DNA of 64,000 nucleotides from Carya illinoinensis (lineage: Eukaryota; Streptophyta; Magnoliopsida; Fagales; Juglandaceae), in NCBI RefSeq assembly GCF_018687715.1, contig NC_056762.1, positions 25,162,864 through 25,226,863 of the forward strand, written 5' to 3'. The notes beneath the pieces are model-generated. The model was not told the origin of the DNA, did not search any database, and saw nothing but the letters and a program-made list of their open reading frames with translations. Both the position numbers and the translations under genes were made by a program. The first letter of the stretch is position 1. Each line of letters opens with the position of its first letter. Of this stretch, positions 53,396 through 64,000 are shown one piece after another.

Positions 53396-54878
53396 ATGTC
53401 GAGAGGTGAACGAAGCAGGACGGAAGGGTTAGAGGAACAATGGAGAAAGTTCAAACTGATAGAGGAGGAAGAAGAGGTAGTGGAGGTGGTGCCAAATGGA
53501 AAGGATAAGATTGAACGTAAGGGTGAAAAAAGTTTGATAGGAAAATTTTGTTCTGATCGTACAGTGAGCAAGACCTTGATTAGTAACACATGGCAAAAAT
53601 ATGGAGAATAAGCAAAAGGGCAATCTTTCAAGAAGTGGAGAAGAATATGTTCGTAATCACTTTTGAGACTCATGCAGCATGTACAGAATCCTTGAAGGGA
53701 AGCCGTGGTCTTTTGACTCCTCTCTGTTCTTATTGGTTCCTTACGATGGAAAGATATGCCCAGGGAATATAGCTTTCGACAGGGAAACCTTCTGGTTGCA
53801 AATCCATAATCTACCATTGGGATGCATGTCAATGAATGGGGAAAACAAATAGGAAAATCAGTGGGCAGGGTCATGGAGGTAGACGTAGAAGAAGATGGCA
53901 TTGGGTGGGGAAAATGCCTAAGGGTGAAACTAGAGTTAGCTTTGAAAAAGGCTATACCGAGGGGTCGTTTCATCAATGTAGAGCAATCAAAACACTGGGT
54001 TCATTTCCGTTATGAAAAACTACCCAAAATCTGTCTCAAATGCGGGTGGATTCTTCATGGGGAGATGGGTTGTCTGGCTAAGCCCGATGGCCTAGAAGTT
54101 GAGGGAGAAATAGAGCCTCAATTTGGGTCCTGGCTCAGGGTGGAGAGCTTTTCAAGGCGCAACTCAAGTTCTTACAGACTTGACAGAGGAAGGGAGGGGC
54201 ATCTTACAAGGGGAGATAGTGGTCAGGCTGAGACGGAAGGCGGCGAAGGTAGCGGTGAAGAAGGACGGCAAGTCAGCGGAAGAAACATGCATTCGTCATC
54301 CCCACACACAGATTCCAATGACCATAAAAAATGGAAGCAGAACAGTTGAAAGGGAAACAATACGAAGTTCAGTGGTGTCAGAGGAAGGTATGGCAACTTT
54401 GGTCGATGTGCACCAACCTTGTATGGGGGATACAGTGAAAGAGGGACAACAACGGGAAAGAAGTGGGCAGGAAGACAAACTGTTTGAGAAAAAGGAAAGT
54501 AGACCGGGTTGTGAGCATGGGCCCGAGAGATATCCAGTCCGAAACCTCTTGGTCCCAAAGCCCAAAGGCCATCTGCCTTCAACTTCAACTGCTAGTTCAT
54601 TTGCTGAAGGGGTTGACAGAGTTGTTCGTACTCTATAGGCTACACATAGTCAAAGAGATGGTTGAAGATGGAAGAGGCAAGCATGAGATTTGAAGCAACC
54701 AACCTCTTCATTAGTCGTTACCCGCTCCCAAGGGGAAAAGCGGCTAGCCGAGGTAAGATTGGAAAACTCTAGTCCCCTGAAAAAGCATAAGAAAAGTGTG
54801 TTGATTGTTAAACTAGGAGATGATGCCCTTTCAATGGAGATGGTGGAGGCTGCGAGGCAGCCCCACCAGGGGTTATGA
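53396..54878 (+). pseudogene. L1 ORF1 (broken)
   Basis: Starts MSRGERSRTEGLEEQW at 53396. The DUF4283-like part is split over frames (SKRAIFQEVEKNMFVITFET, then WGKQIGKSVGRVMEVDVEED from 53836). A CCHC zinc knuckle CLKCGWILHGEMGC lies near 54030. The C-terminus (SPLKKHKKSVLIVKLGDDAL) ends with TGA at 54876-54878, which overlaps the ORF2 start. ORF1 protein would bind the element RNA. Confidence 0.85.
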
Positions 54879-55600
54879 GGATCCTAAGCTGGAATTGTTG
54901 GGAGCTTGGGAACCCCCGAATAGTCCAAAACCTTGGCCTATTGGTTAAGGAAAAGAAGCCCGAAGTGGTCTTTTTAATGGAGACCAAATTATCATATACA
55001 AAAGCAAATAGGATAGCTAAGAGATTCAGTTTTCAAGGTTGCGTAGTTGTAGAAGCAATAGGAAGAAGTGGGGGGGCTTATGCTTCTGTGGAAGGAGGAG
55101 AGACTTATAGAACTTATCAATTATTCCCAACATCACATTAATGTGTGAGTATTTGATGAACCAAACAACAACATATGGTTACTGTCTTGCTTCTATGGTC
55201 AACCAGCTTCAAACTTGAGAAGCAAGACTTGGGATTTATTAACATCATTCAAACCTGAGTTTGGTGGATGGGGAGTTATAGGGGACTTCAATGAAGTTCT
55301 TTACAATGATGAAAAAGAGGGTGGGAATCCTAGGAGTGAGAGTTTTATGAGAATGTTTAGGAAGGTCATGAAGGAAGGGAAATTGTATGACTTGGAATGG
55401 ATGGGAAATAAATTCACCTGGAGCAACCGCCATGAAGATGATTCATTCATAAGGGAGAGACTTGACAGAGCCATAGCAAATGATGAGTGGAAAACTCAAT
55501 ACCCGGTGCATACAGTTGAGACACTTCCAGCCATCTATTCTGATCACAGCCCAATATTGTTAAACTGCAGTATTGAGAGGTGCTCAATTCAAAGATGACA
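54875..55600 (+). pseudogene. L1 ORF2 endonuclease domain (broken)
   Basis: ATG at 54875, MRILSWNCWELGNPR, with VVFLMETKLS (catalytic Glu) near 54970. After a stop and frame change the domain resumes with GVIGDFNEVLYNDEKEGG and IYSDHSPILLNC (55215-55598), the Asn/Asp/His residues of the endonuclease/exonuclease/phosphatase fold. It would nick the target DNA. Confidence 0.9.
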
Positions 55601-55931
55601 TTATTTTTTCAAGTATGAGGCCAGTTGGAACAAGGAGGAGGGTTGCAGTGAGACAATAGTAGAGGCATGAAGCAAACATATGGGATGGGGGAGTAGGATG
55701 GAAAGGTTGATGTGCAAATTAGAATTCACTCAGGGGAAGCTCAAACAGTGGAGTAGGAATCTGAATAGAGAGAGATTAGAAGCCATAAGAGTGAAGACCC
55801 ACCAATTGAATATGTTACAAAGCTGTGCAAGGCCTGGAAATGTAAAAGAACAAAAATAGCTTCAACTTGAGCTTAACCATTTGCTAAATTGAGAAGACAC
55901 AAAGTGGAAACAAAGAGCAAAAAGGCACTGG

Positions 55932-56992
55932 TTGGTAGAAGGTGATAGAAACACCAAGTTCTATCATGCATGTGTAAACCAAATAAAAAAGAAAAATTCC
56001 ATAAGAAGGGCGAAAGATATGAATGGTACTGAACTGGTTGATAAAGAAGCTATAGCAGAGGGTTTCAAAGCCTATTTCAAGTCAGTCTACCAGTCCACGC
56101 AGCCTGATTCTGAATGCATCAATTTGTGTCTGCAAGGAATAGAGCAAAGGGTAACAAATGAGATGAAAACCAAATTGGAAAGGGGCTTCACTGTTAAGGA
56201 GATAGAACTGGCTCTAAAGAAAATGTCCCCCTTTAAATCACCTGGACCCGATGGTTATAGTGCAGGCTTCTATCAAGAACATTGAAAAATTGTGGGGCGG
56301 GATGTGTCTGTGCAATAATGGAGTTTCTAAATTCGGGGAAGATGCCATGGAATTTGAACCAAACTCACCTAGTGTTAATCCCCAAGGTAAACTCTCCAAC
56401 TTCAGTCCATGATTTTAGACCTATATCCTTGTGCAATGTTGCGTATAAGCTAATATCCAAAGTCTTAGCAAATAGAATGATAGATGTTTTGGAGAAGGTG
56501 ATTTCTTGGAACCAGAGTGCATTTCTCCCTAACAGACTCATTATAGACAACATAATGGTAGCATACGAACTATTACATTCCATGCATTCGAAAAAGAAAG
56601 GAATGGAGGGTTCAATGGCCATTAAGTTAGATATGTCAAAAGCCTATGATAGGGTGGAGTGGAACTTTTTAGAGGCTATGTTGATTAAGATGAGATTTGG
56701 CATGAAATGGACTAATCTACTGATGGGGTGTGTTAGAACAGTTACTTATTCCACCATCATAAATGGGGTTTCAAGAGAGAAAATCACACCTACAAGAGGT
56801 CTGAGACAAGGCGACCCCTTATCACCTTATCTGTTCCTGCTATGTGCTGAAACCCTTAGTTCCCTTTTAATTAGTGCTGAACAGAGAAGTCTCATCAAGG
56901 GGATAGCAGTGTCAAGGGATGGTCTAAGAATAAATCACCTTCTTTTTGCTGATGACTGTGTAATATTTTGTAGAGCAAAGTTGATTGAATAG
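55932..56992 (+). pseudogene. L1 ORF2 reverse transcriptase domain (broken)
   Basis: GDRNTKFYHACVNQIKKKNS opens the block; after a stop near 56284 the polymerase continues with HDFRPISLCNVAYKLISKVL, GSMAIKLDMSKAYDRVEW, GLRQGDPLSPYLFLLCAETL and the intact active site HLLFADDCVIF. The frame stops at 56990-56992. The polymerase motifs are well kept despite the breaks. Confidence 0.93.
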
Positions 56993-57016
56993 TACCAGAT
57001 CAAGGGGCTATTAACT

Positions 57017-58234
57017 GTGAATGAGGAAGCTTCAGATCAAACCTTGAATAAAGAAAAGACAAGTGTGTTTTTCAGCTCTAATACAAAGATGGAAACAAAG
57101 GATTTTATTTTCCAACAGGTAAATGGCTCAAGATGCAACAATTATAACAGATATATCGGGCTCCCTACTATAGTGGGTAGATCAAAATACAACACCTTTA
57201 GAAGTCTTAAGGAGAGTCTGGAAAAGAATCAACAGCTGGAAATCCAAGTTCCTATCCTCAGTTGGAAAGGAAATTCTCATAAAGAGTTTACTACAAGCCA
57301 TCCCAGCCTATGCTATGAGTGTGTTCAAGATGCTCAAAATGCTACTAAAAGAGATTGAAGCCATTATAGCCAGGTTTTGGTGGAACCAAAAAGAGGTGGG
57401 GATGGGCATCCATTGGAAAACATGGAAACAAATGGGGGAAGTAAAAAACCAAGGGGGTTTTGGTTTCAGGGACCTCAACAGCTTCAACAGAGCCCTCTTA
57501 GCAAAGCAACTATGGAGAATGATAAAAGAGCCAATGTCCTTAGTCTTGAGGGTTTTCAAACAAAAATACTTTCAGCACTGTGATGTGATGGAGGCAAAGT
57601 TAAAGGGATCTCCCTCGTACATATGGAGAAGCTTATGGTCAAGTAGGGACTTGATGAAGGAAGGGCTAGTTTGGAGGATTGGAAATGCAAGAGATATTCA
57701 AATATGGAAGGAAAAATGGCTACCTATACAAGTAACCTTCCAAGTACAGACCCTCATCAATACTCTAGATCCAGATTGCAAGGTGGATGCCTTAATTAAT
57801 ACAGATACTCATTCGTGGAAGGAAATTTTAGTGAAGGCCATTTTCAATTAAGAGGAAGCAAAACTTATTTGTTAATTCCCATTAGCAAGAGGGGGGCAAG
57901 AGACAAAAGGATATGGGCAGGGTCTTCAAAAGGCAACTTCACAATTAAAAGTGCATACTTCATGGACACTAAACTATCAAAAAGAAGCATGGGAGAATCT
58001 TCTTCAGGAGGGGGGAATAAAGGGTTATGGAAGGATCTATGGCAATTAGAAATCCCGGGTAAGATTAGAATGTTTATATGGAGGAGCCTATCTAACATCC
58101 TTTCAACAAAAGGCAGATTATATAGAAAGAAAATTGTGGAGAGTAACCTTTGTCCAATCTGTACAAGAGAGGCTGAAACTACACTACATACCCTGTGGGC
58201 CTGTCTAGCAGCAAAGGATGTATGGGGGAGGTGA
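57017..58234 (+). pseudogene. L1 ORF2 connector and zinc-finger domain (broken)
   Basis: The connector region is split in frames (57017-57358, 57315-57851, 57815-58234). Visible pieces are NNYNRYIGLPTIVGRSKYNT, GGFGFRDLNSFNRALLAKQL, IWRSLWSSRDLMKEGLVWRI and the reverse-transcriptase-associated zinc finger KIRMFIWRSLSNILSTKGRL with CPICTREAETTLHTLWAC. Confidence 0.9.
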
Positions 58235-58509
58235 TAGTAGCAAGCTCAAGAAATGGAACAGTTCGTTCTCTGACTTCTAGCAACTGTGGAAAGAAATGTC
58301 AACAAGATTAAATAAAGAGGATCTATAAATGGTTGCAGTCTTATGCTACCATATATGGGGCAGGAGAAATGCATATATCTTCCAAGATCAGTTCAAGAGT
58401 CCTGAAACCATCACAGCAATGGCTCAAGCTGAAATTGCAATGCTAAGGGAGATAAAGCTACAAAATAGTAGCAGACCAGAAGAGAGGACAACAACAGCTA
58501 TTTTAGAAC

Positions 58510-59015
58510 AGTCTTGGTAGCCACCTGAATGGCCTATCTTTAAAGTCAATTTCGATGCAGCATATGACAAGAACTCGAACAAAATGGGGGTAGGCATTGT
58601 TATGAGAGACAGTGAAGGGAGACTACAAGCATGTTTAACGTCATCAAAAGATCAGGTCTTTTCAGTTGCCTAGGCAGAAAGAGTTGCCCTGCAGAGGGCC
58701 ACAGATATGTGCATTGAGATGGGCATGAACCAAGTTATTTTCAAAGGGGATGCCAAGGCAGTCATTGAGGTAGTTAATTCAAAAAAAGAAGATAATTCTT
58801 GGTATGGTCAAGAGACAGATGATCTACAACAATTGCTGGAGCTCCATCCAGTCTGGAGGTTATCCTTTGCTTACAGATCAGCTAATCATGTTGCTCACAG
58901 TGCAACAAAGGAAGCTATTAAGGAATCTAGTGAGAGAGTGTGGATAGAAGATGGACCCATGGTGGTCATAGCTTTTGTTTTAAATGATGTATCACAATTG
59001 TTACCAGTTGATTAA
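58510..59015 (+). pseudogene. L1 ORF2 RNase H domain (one in-frame stop)
   Basis: FKVNFDAAYDKNSNKMGVGI near 58540, a TAG at about 58672, then AERVALQRATDMCIEMGM, VIFKGDAKAVIEVVN and SANHVAHSATKEA. This gives the Asp/Glu/Asp/His pattern of the RNase H fold found at the end of many plant L1 ORF2 proteins. It ends with TAA at 59013-59015. Confidence 0.88.
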
Positions 59016-59438
59016 TGAAAGCAGCTTCCCTTATCAAAATAAATAAATAAATTAATAAACCTAAGAGATAGAGAATAAGAGAATTATTTCTTTGATAGAA
59101 AGTTGAGAGAGAGGAAGAAAAAGAAGTGGGGTGACCAAGTTTCTAAGTTGTTTTTAAATTTTGGAAGCTGCGTGATTTCTTTTCTCTATGATTACTTCTT
59201 CCTTTCCAATAGGGTTTCACTTTTTAATTGTTATGCCTTTCGTCTGTAACTTTTGTTTATTTACATGGGGTTAGTTTTTGAAACTATATTTCAACAAGTT
59301 TGAGCCCTGTGCATCTTTCTGTTTCAAAATATAAAAACCCCAATCTTCATCGAAGTTTTTTGTTTTTAAGGTTTGGAACTTTGTGGATGCCTTTTGTTTT
59401 GTTAATGGTGATTTGTATGCTCAATGCTTCCTCCCCTT

Positions 59439-59439
<1 letters not shown>

Positions 59440-59480
<41 letters not shown>
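59440..59480. repeat. (CT)n microsatellite
   Basis: About 20 CT units in the right arm of H6. Confidence 0.95.
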
Positions 59481-59482
<2 letters not shown>

Positions 59483-59685
59483 GTACATACTTTTCATCTC
59501 AATGTTCCAGGCATGTTTCGGACCAAAACACTAATTCCGGCTAAAATATCGGAATGGACTGGAATAGGCCGAAATGGCCAGAATATTAGCTGGTATGGAA
59601 CATCCACCTAAGCTGTGCTGGTTATTATTCCAGCACGACAAATTCCTACCATTCCGGCTAGAACAAAATGGAAATAAAAACACTA

Positions 59686-60423
59686 TACCTAACTCCAGTG
59701 GTTTTAGTACAATATGAGTGGTGGTGGATCGCTTGACTAAGTATAACCACTTTATCCCCTTGGACCACCCTTACTCAGCCAAGTCAATGGCTCATTTGTT
59801 CCTAAATCATGTGTTCAAACTACATGGGCTACCCCAGTCCATATTCTTGGACAGGGATAGCACTTTCACCAGTCAGTTCTAGAAAGAGCTGTTGAAGGTC
59901 TAGGGAGTTCAGGTAGCATTTAGCATGGCCTAACCGATGGGCAGTCAAAGGCTGTGAACAAGTGCCTAGAGACTTACTTATGATACTTTGTGGGTGACAG
60001 ACCTAGGGACCGAGTGAATTGGGTGCCACTGGCCGAGTGGTGGTACAACACCACACGACACGCATCTACAAAGACCATGCCTTTCGAGGCTCTATATGGG
60101 TATCTACCCCCCAAGCTATTGTCCTATGCCCTTGGTACAACCAAAGTTGAAGGAGTGGAGAAAAGTCTACAGTAAAGAGACCTAATGTTTCAACTCCTCC
60201 ACCATAACCTACATAGGGCTTAGGAGAGAATGGTGAAATATGCAAACTTGTGAAGAAGGGAACATAAATTCAAGGTAGGAGATCAAGTATACTTTAGGCT
60301 CTAGCCTTCCAAACAAACCACGATGGCCCAATGCAAGAACTTGAAACTAGCATTGTGGTTCTTTGATTCCAAGTCAAGGAGTGTGTTGGTAAGGTGGCAT
60401 ATAGGTTGAAGCTACCGATGGAG
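59686..60423 (+). pseudogene. Gypsy A integrase core to C-terminus (broken)
   Basis: [15 protein letters not shown] (first catalytic Asp), [12 protein letters not shown] (second Asp), then a frame-shifted stretch to GDRPRDRVNWVPLAEWWYNT and MPFEALYGYLPP (59990-60175). The chromodomain-proximal part with the VGKVAYRLKLPME-like piece ends at 60423, where element F begins. Confidence 0.85.
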
Positions 60424-61037
60424 TGATGGAGATGCAATAAGGGTCATTCGTAATGCCAATGGGAGGGCTAGGCGTTCCGAGGCTAGGAGGATTGCATTGG
60501 GGTGCATGCATGACTCGGGTGATGGGTCCTTGGGCGCCCAAGACAAGATCAACAAAAGGAGGATCAAGTTGTTGGCCAATTCCTTGATTTTAGGGGTGGT
60601 TGGCAAATCCCTTGAATATCTTGATTTTAGGGAGTGGTCGGGTTTTAATGAGATGGCCAAATATCTCCTTTAAATTAGGAAGTTTATCTATTTTTAGTTT
60701 GTTTGAGTTTATTTATTTTAGGCATTTGATTTTGTTTCCTTAAACTTAGGAGTTTGATTTATTTTAAAGTTGTTAGAGGGAAGTAATTGGGGAAGGATGG
60801 CGCCAAACCCTTGTGAAACCCTACTATAAGTTTTGGTTTTTGCATTGTAATTTATCATTATGCTATTTTCAATGAACGGGAATTTTCTCTTTCAAACTTT
60901 AGAGAATTGAGTGTTAGCCTGAATTAGTCTTAATTATCACCAACATACCAATTGGATCTTGGTGTTGCCTTGAGGTAACTCTAGATCTAATTACCCAACA
61001 TGCCACAAACAAGTGAATGAGAGTGAGGCTTCCATCA
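60424..61037 (+). repeat. Probable 5' LTR of gypsy F
   Basis: The left edge is placed where gypsy A's coding ends; it begins tgatgga and the right edge ends tccatca, so both ends are inverted copies. The following ttggttggtgctttcattga is a plausible primer-binding and leader sequence. The frame at 60412-60660 on the minus strand is not a gene. Confidence 0.55.
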
Positions 61038-61084
61038 TTGGTTGGTGCTTTCATTGAGAGTGTCCAACCAAAGGTAAGGAAGCC

Positions 61085-62240
61085 ATGGAAAATCGACAAC
61101 CAATGCATAGGGAGTGGATTGAGAAAATTGAGGCCACTTTGGAGGCACAACAAACCACCACCAATGAAAGGCTTGGAAGGATAGAGGAGGTGCTCCACCA
61201 ATTAGTGAATCAAATGAGGAATGGAGAGAGAATGTGCCATAGGAGAAGAGCCCATATTCCCGAGGGTTCCATTGGATCTAGAAGAAGCCAACACCAGGAG
61301 AGGGTGGAGGACTCAGATTCACCTACCCAAGATTTTTCAAGCACTAATGAGGAATCAACCTAGGAAAGTGAAGGAAAAGAAGGGAACTGTGGTGAGAGGA
61401 AAGGAGCACATAGGGCGGAAGTTCTCAAATCAAAGATGGAATTTCCAAAGTGCAATGGTGATGACCCAAGCACTTGGGTTGGTAGAGCCAAGCAATACTT
61501 TGAGCACAAGTACATGGAGGGCCATGCTAAGGTGTCCTATGCTGCCTATTTCCTTGAGGGGGAGGCCAACCAATGGTGGCAATGGATGAGGAAGACCTAT
61601 GGGGCTCCAAATGAGGGAGTTGAAATGGAGGAAGTTTGTCAAGGAGCTTTTGAGGAGGTTCAGGCCAATCGAGTATATGGACTACCACGAGACTTTCTCA
61701 AAGATCAAACAAGTCGGATCTTTAAGAGATTATCAAAAGGAGTTTGAATACTTGTCCACTATAGCACATGGGTGGTAGGAAAAGGCCCTTATTGGGACTT
61801 TTGTGGGCGGCTTGAAGAGTGAGTTAGCGGCAGAAGTGAAGTTTAAGAAACCAAAAACCTTGATTCAAGCTTTAGAGGTTGCACGGATCAAGGAAGATCA
61901 ACTTCAAGATTTGAAAAAGAGTAGCCAGTTTGATGTGAGGAAACCACCCCAATGGTTTCCAAGTTTGGTGCAAACAAGACTTTTGGCAAAGATTTCTCAC
62001 CAGGAGGTCCTAGGGGAGGTGCATCAAGTGGAACCAAATCCTTACCCGCATGTGTGAAGAGGCTATCTTGGGAAGAGCTGTAACGAAGAAGAGAGAATGA
62101 AATTTGCTTCAATTGTAATGAGAATGCAAAACCAAGCAAATCTTTCTCATAGAGATGGAGTTCTAGGAAGAGGAAGATGTAGGGGAGGAAGAGCAAGGGC
62201 AAAAGGAGCAAGATCAACAAAAGGCCGAAGGGGGAGACCT
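61085..62240 (+). pseudogene. Gypsy F gag (broken)
   Basis: MENRQPMHREWIEKIEATLE starts at 61085, with a coiled-coil-like N-terminus. The gag core is MEFPKCNGDDPSTWVGRAKQ and AAYFLEGEANQWWQWMRKTY (61436-61640), continuing in another frame with GGLKSELAAEVKFKKPKTLI (61803). A degenerate zinc knuckle (CFNCNE, later ligands lost) is near 62110. Several frame changes. Confidence 0.85.
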
Positions 62241-62259
62241 TCATATTTCTATTCATGCT

Positions 62260-62460
62260 TTGGAGGGTGTTTCTGGGCCTAGAACGATGAGAACACAAGC
62301 ACACATTGGCAAGATAGAGGTAACAGTTCTTATTGATAATGGTTCATCTCTAAACTTCATCAATTCTAAAGTGACCAAGAGCTTGGGGTTGCCTATGACT
62401 TCTATCACTCCATTTGAGGTCGAGGTGGTTAGTGGGGGAAGTTGATGTGTAGAGAAGTAT
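62260..62460 (+). pseudogene. Gypsy F protease (mutated)
   Basis: VTVLIDNGSSLNFINSKVTK shows the aspartic protease active-site region, but reads Asp-Asn-Gly where Asp-Ser/Thr-Gly is usual. The frame stops soon after, near 62445. Confidence 0.75.
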
Positions 62461-62884
62461 TTAAAAAAAAGTATGTTTGAAAACATAAGGCTTTGAGATT
62501 ATTTGCCTATTGTTGGGTTGGATGTTGTGTTGGGTGTGCAATGGTTAGAAGAGTTAGGGAAGATAGTGTTCGATTATAAAAAAAAAATGACTATGGGGTT
62601 TATGATGGGAGCAAATGGGTGACCATGAGAATGAGTGGAAGAGGGGGATGCAAGGCCAATAGCCCAGTGAGATGGAGAAGATCTTAAGGCAGGGGGGGCA
62701 ATGTTTTGCTATCACATTGGTCTCCCAACCTAGGGGCTTGAGTGAGGGTCATGAAGTGGAAGATGGGGGCATGGAGAGGGAGTTAGGGGCTGAGGTGCCT
62801 AGTGATTTGAGGGAGCTGTTGGGGAGGTTCTCTAGAGCGATGAGGACCCAAAGACACTTCTACCCTCAAGGAAATTTGATCATC

Positions 62885-64000
62885 GCATTCCTTTGAAGGA
62901 GGAGGCCAGCTAGTTAATGTGGCCCCCTACCGATATGCTTACCACCAAAAGACCAAGATTGAAAAGAAAGTCAATGAGATGTTGGCTAATGGGCTTATCC
63001 GACCAAGCACTAGCCCATTCTCGAGTCCAGTTCTCTTGGTGAATAAGGAGGATGGCACATGGAGATTTTGCACCAACTACTGAGCTTTGAATGAGGCTAC
63101 TATCAAGGTTAGATTTCGAATTCCGACCATTGATGACATGTTAGATGAGCTTGGAAGTTCTATGTTCTCCAAACTCGATCTAAGAGTTAGATACCATCAA
63201 ATAAGGGTGCATAAAGGGGACATTCACAAGACAGCTTTCCAGACTCACAATGGCCACTTTGAATATTTGGTGATGCCTTTTGGTCTATGCAATGCTCATT
63301 CAACTTTTCAAGCATGCACGAACCAAATCTTTAAGCTGTATTTGAGGAGGTATGTGTTGGTATTTTTTTATGATATTCTTGTGTATTCGAAGACATGGGA
63401 AGATCATTTGGGGCACTTGGAGGTTGTTTTGGGGGTGCTACTTGACAACTCTTTCTATACTAAGTTGTCCAAGTGTGCGTTTGTCCAAGGGGAGATTGAG
63501 TACTTGGGGCATTTGATCTCACATGATGAGGTCAAGGTGGATGCAAGGAAGGTTGAAGCTATGGTAACTTGGCCCAAACCAAAGACTATCACCAAGTTGA
63601 GGGGCTTTATAGGGCTCACGAGTTACTATAGAAAATTTGTCAAAGATTATGCTTCCATTGCAAGACCACTCACCAACATGCTCAAGAAGAATAATTTGAG
63701 TGAAGAGGGGGGAGAAGGCATTTGAAGCTTTGAAGAAAGTCATAACAACTACATCCGTCCTTGCTATGCCTAATTTTGAGAAGGCATTTGAACTACACAC
63801 TGAAGCAATGTGGGGGTAACGACTGTTTTGACACGAAGGGAGGCCATTACCCTTCATTAGCAAGAGACTTGGTGTTCAAAAGAAAGGGTGGAATGTGTAT
63901 GCACGGGAGATGCTTGCCATCATGGGGGCCGTGAGGGTGTGGAGGCCTTATTTTTTGGGAAGAAAGTTCTTGATAGTCATGGATCAACAACCTTTGAAGC
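62885..64000 (+). pseudogene. Gypsy F reverse transcriptase and partial RNase H (broken)
   Basis: The reverse transcriptase starts near 62885 ([20 protein letters not shown]), has a TGA in the WRFC.NY.ALNE segment (63081-63083), then continues open from 63087 to 63725: FSKLDLRVRYHQIRVHKGDI, LVMPFGLCNAHSTFQ and the active site reading FYDILVYS, where the first Asp of YxDD is changed. RNase H follows in another frame to the window edge. Confidence 0.9.

Larger units (their letters stand above)
53305..59054 (+). mobile_element. Nearly full-length L1 LINE (element E)
   Basis: 5750 bp, flanked by the 14-bp duplication ataaacctaagaga (53291-53304 and 59055-59068). It has ORF1 with a zinc knuckle, ORF2 with endonuclease, reverse transcriptase, zinc finger and RNase H, and an A-rich tail (aaaataaataaataaa). 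It is inserted in hAT element H6. Both ORFs carry frameshifts and stops, so it is inactive. Confidence 0.93.
53039..59685. mobile_element. hAT-like element H6, interrupted by L1 element E
   Basis: Near-perfect 8-bp duplication tacctaat / tacctaac at 53031-53038 and 59686-59693. Ends: taaagttttgaattccg and its imperfect inverse ggaaataaaaacacta. Removing the element plus one duplication restores the reading through gypsy A's integrase. Without the LINE the element is about 0.9 kb. Subterminal parts carry ggaatgg / ccattcc-type repeats (59550-59660). No transposase. It belongs to a different family from H1-H5 but also has TA termini. Confidence 0.75.
37840..60423 (+). mobile_element. Gypsy element A (Ty3-type), fragmented host of nested insertions
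   Basis: One + strand Ty3/gypsy element can be followed through three blocks: 37840-38084 (gag), 50858-53038 (end of gag, protease, reverse transcriptase remnants, RNase H, integrase zinc-binding region) and 59686-60423 (integrase core to the chromodomain-like end). The gag reading resumes exactly across insertion B if one copy of tgtttaac is removed, and the integrase resumes across the hAT element. The start is lost in an LTR-like remnant, and the end is cut by element F. Many stops make it inactive. Confidence 0.85.
60424..64000 (+). mobile_element. Gypsy element F (partial, runs off the window)
   Basis: Probable 5' LTR 60424-61037, leader, gag, protease, reverse transcriptase and the start of RNase H, in Ty3/gypsy order. 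The 3' half and second LTR lie beyond the window, so LTR length and target duplication cannot be verified. Stops and frameshifts are present throughout. Confidence 0.85.

Noticed and set aside
53359..53976. 205-codon minus-strand frame over the L1 ORF1
   Set aside because: It is antisense to ORF1; the + strand has the zinc knuckle and the correct position before ORF2.

Overview
The window is plant nuclear DNA. The evidence is an intron-bearing tRNA-Tyr, a nine-exon GT-AG gene for a plant-type O-fucosyltransferase, and a dense set of plant LTR retrotransposons, L1 LINEs, hAT elements, MITEs and a SINE. The short MITE-like repeats resemble ones I associate with Fagales trees such as walnut or hickory. 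That placement is recalled rather than computed, so treat it as a weak inference.

Layout. 1-19.4 kb: AT-rich intergenic DNA with MITE-like repeats, the tRNA-Tyr gene (2760-2852), a 5'-truncated LINE tail (6395-7157), a non-autonomous hAT element (7683-13459) interrupted by a complete but inactivated Ty1/copia element (7950-12829, two 279-bp LTRs), and a second hAT element (18203-19073). 19.4-34.5 kb: the only convincing host protein gene, an O-fucosyltransferase of 580 codons in nine exons (ATG 19729, stop 34484). Its introns hold two antisense L1 fragments, one sense L1 remnant, two hAT elements, a MITE and a SINE. 36.0-36.7 kb: a hAT element with extremely GC-rich arms around a 59-bp perfect inverted repeat.

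37.7-64 kb: nested transposons. A Ty3/gypsy element on the + strand (A) has its gag split at 38084/50858 by a minus-strand gypsy element (B, 38085-50857). B's integrase is split by an 8-kb LTR element without coding capacity (C, 39486-47506). A's integrase is split again by a hAT-like element (53039-59685), which contains a nearly full-length L1 (53305-59054). A's 3' end is cut by another gypsy element (F, from 60424), which runs off the window.

Almost all transposon reading frames carry stops or frameshifts, so the host gene and the tRNA are the likely functional genes. Most element boundaries rest on target-site duplications read by eye. No alignment, database search or expression data were available.
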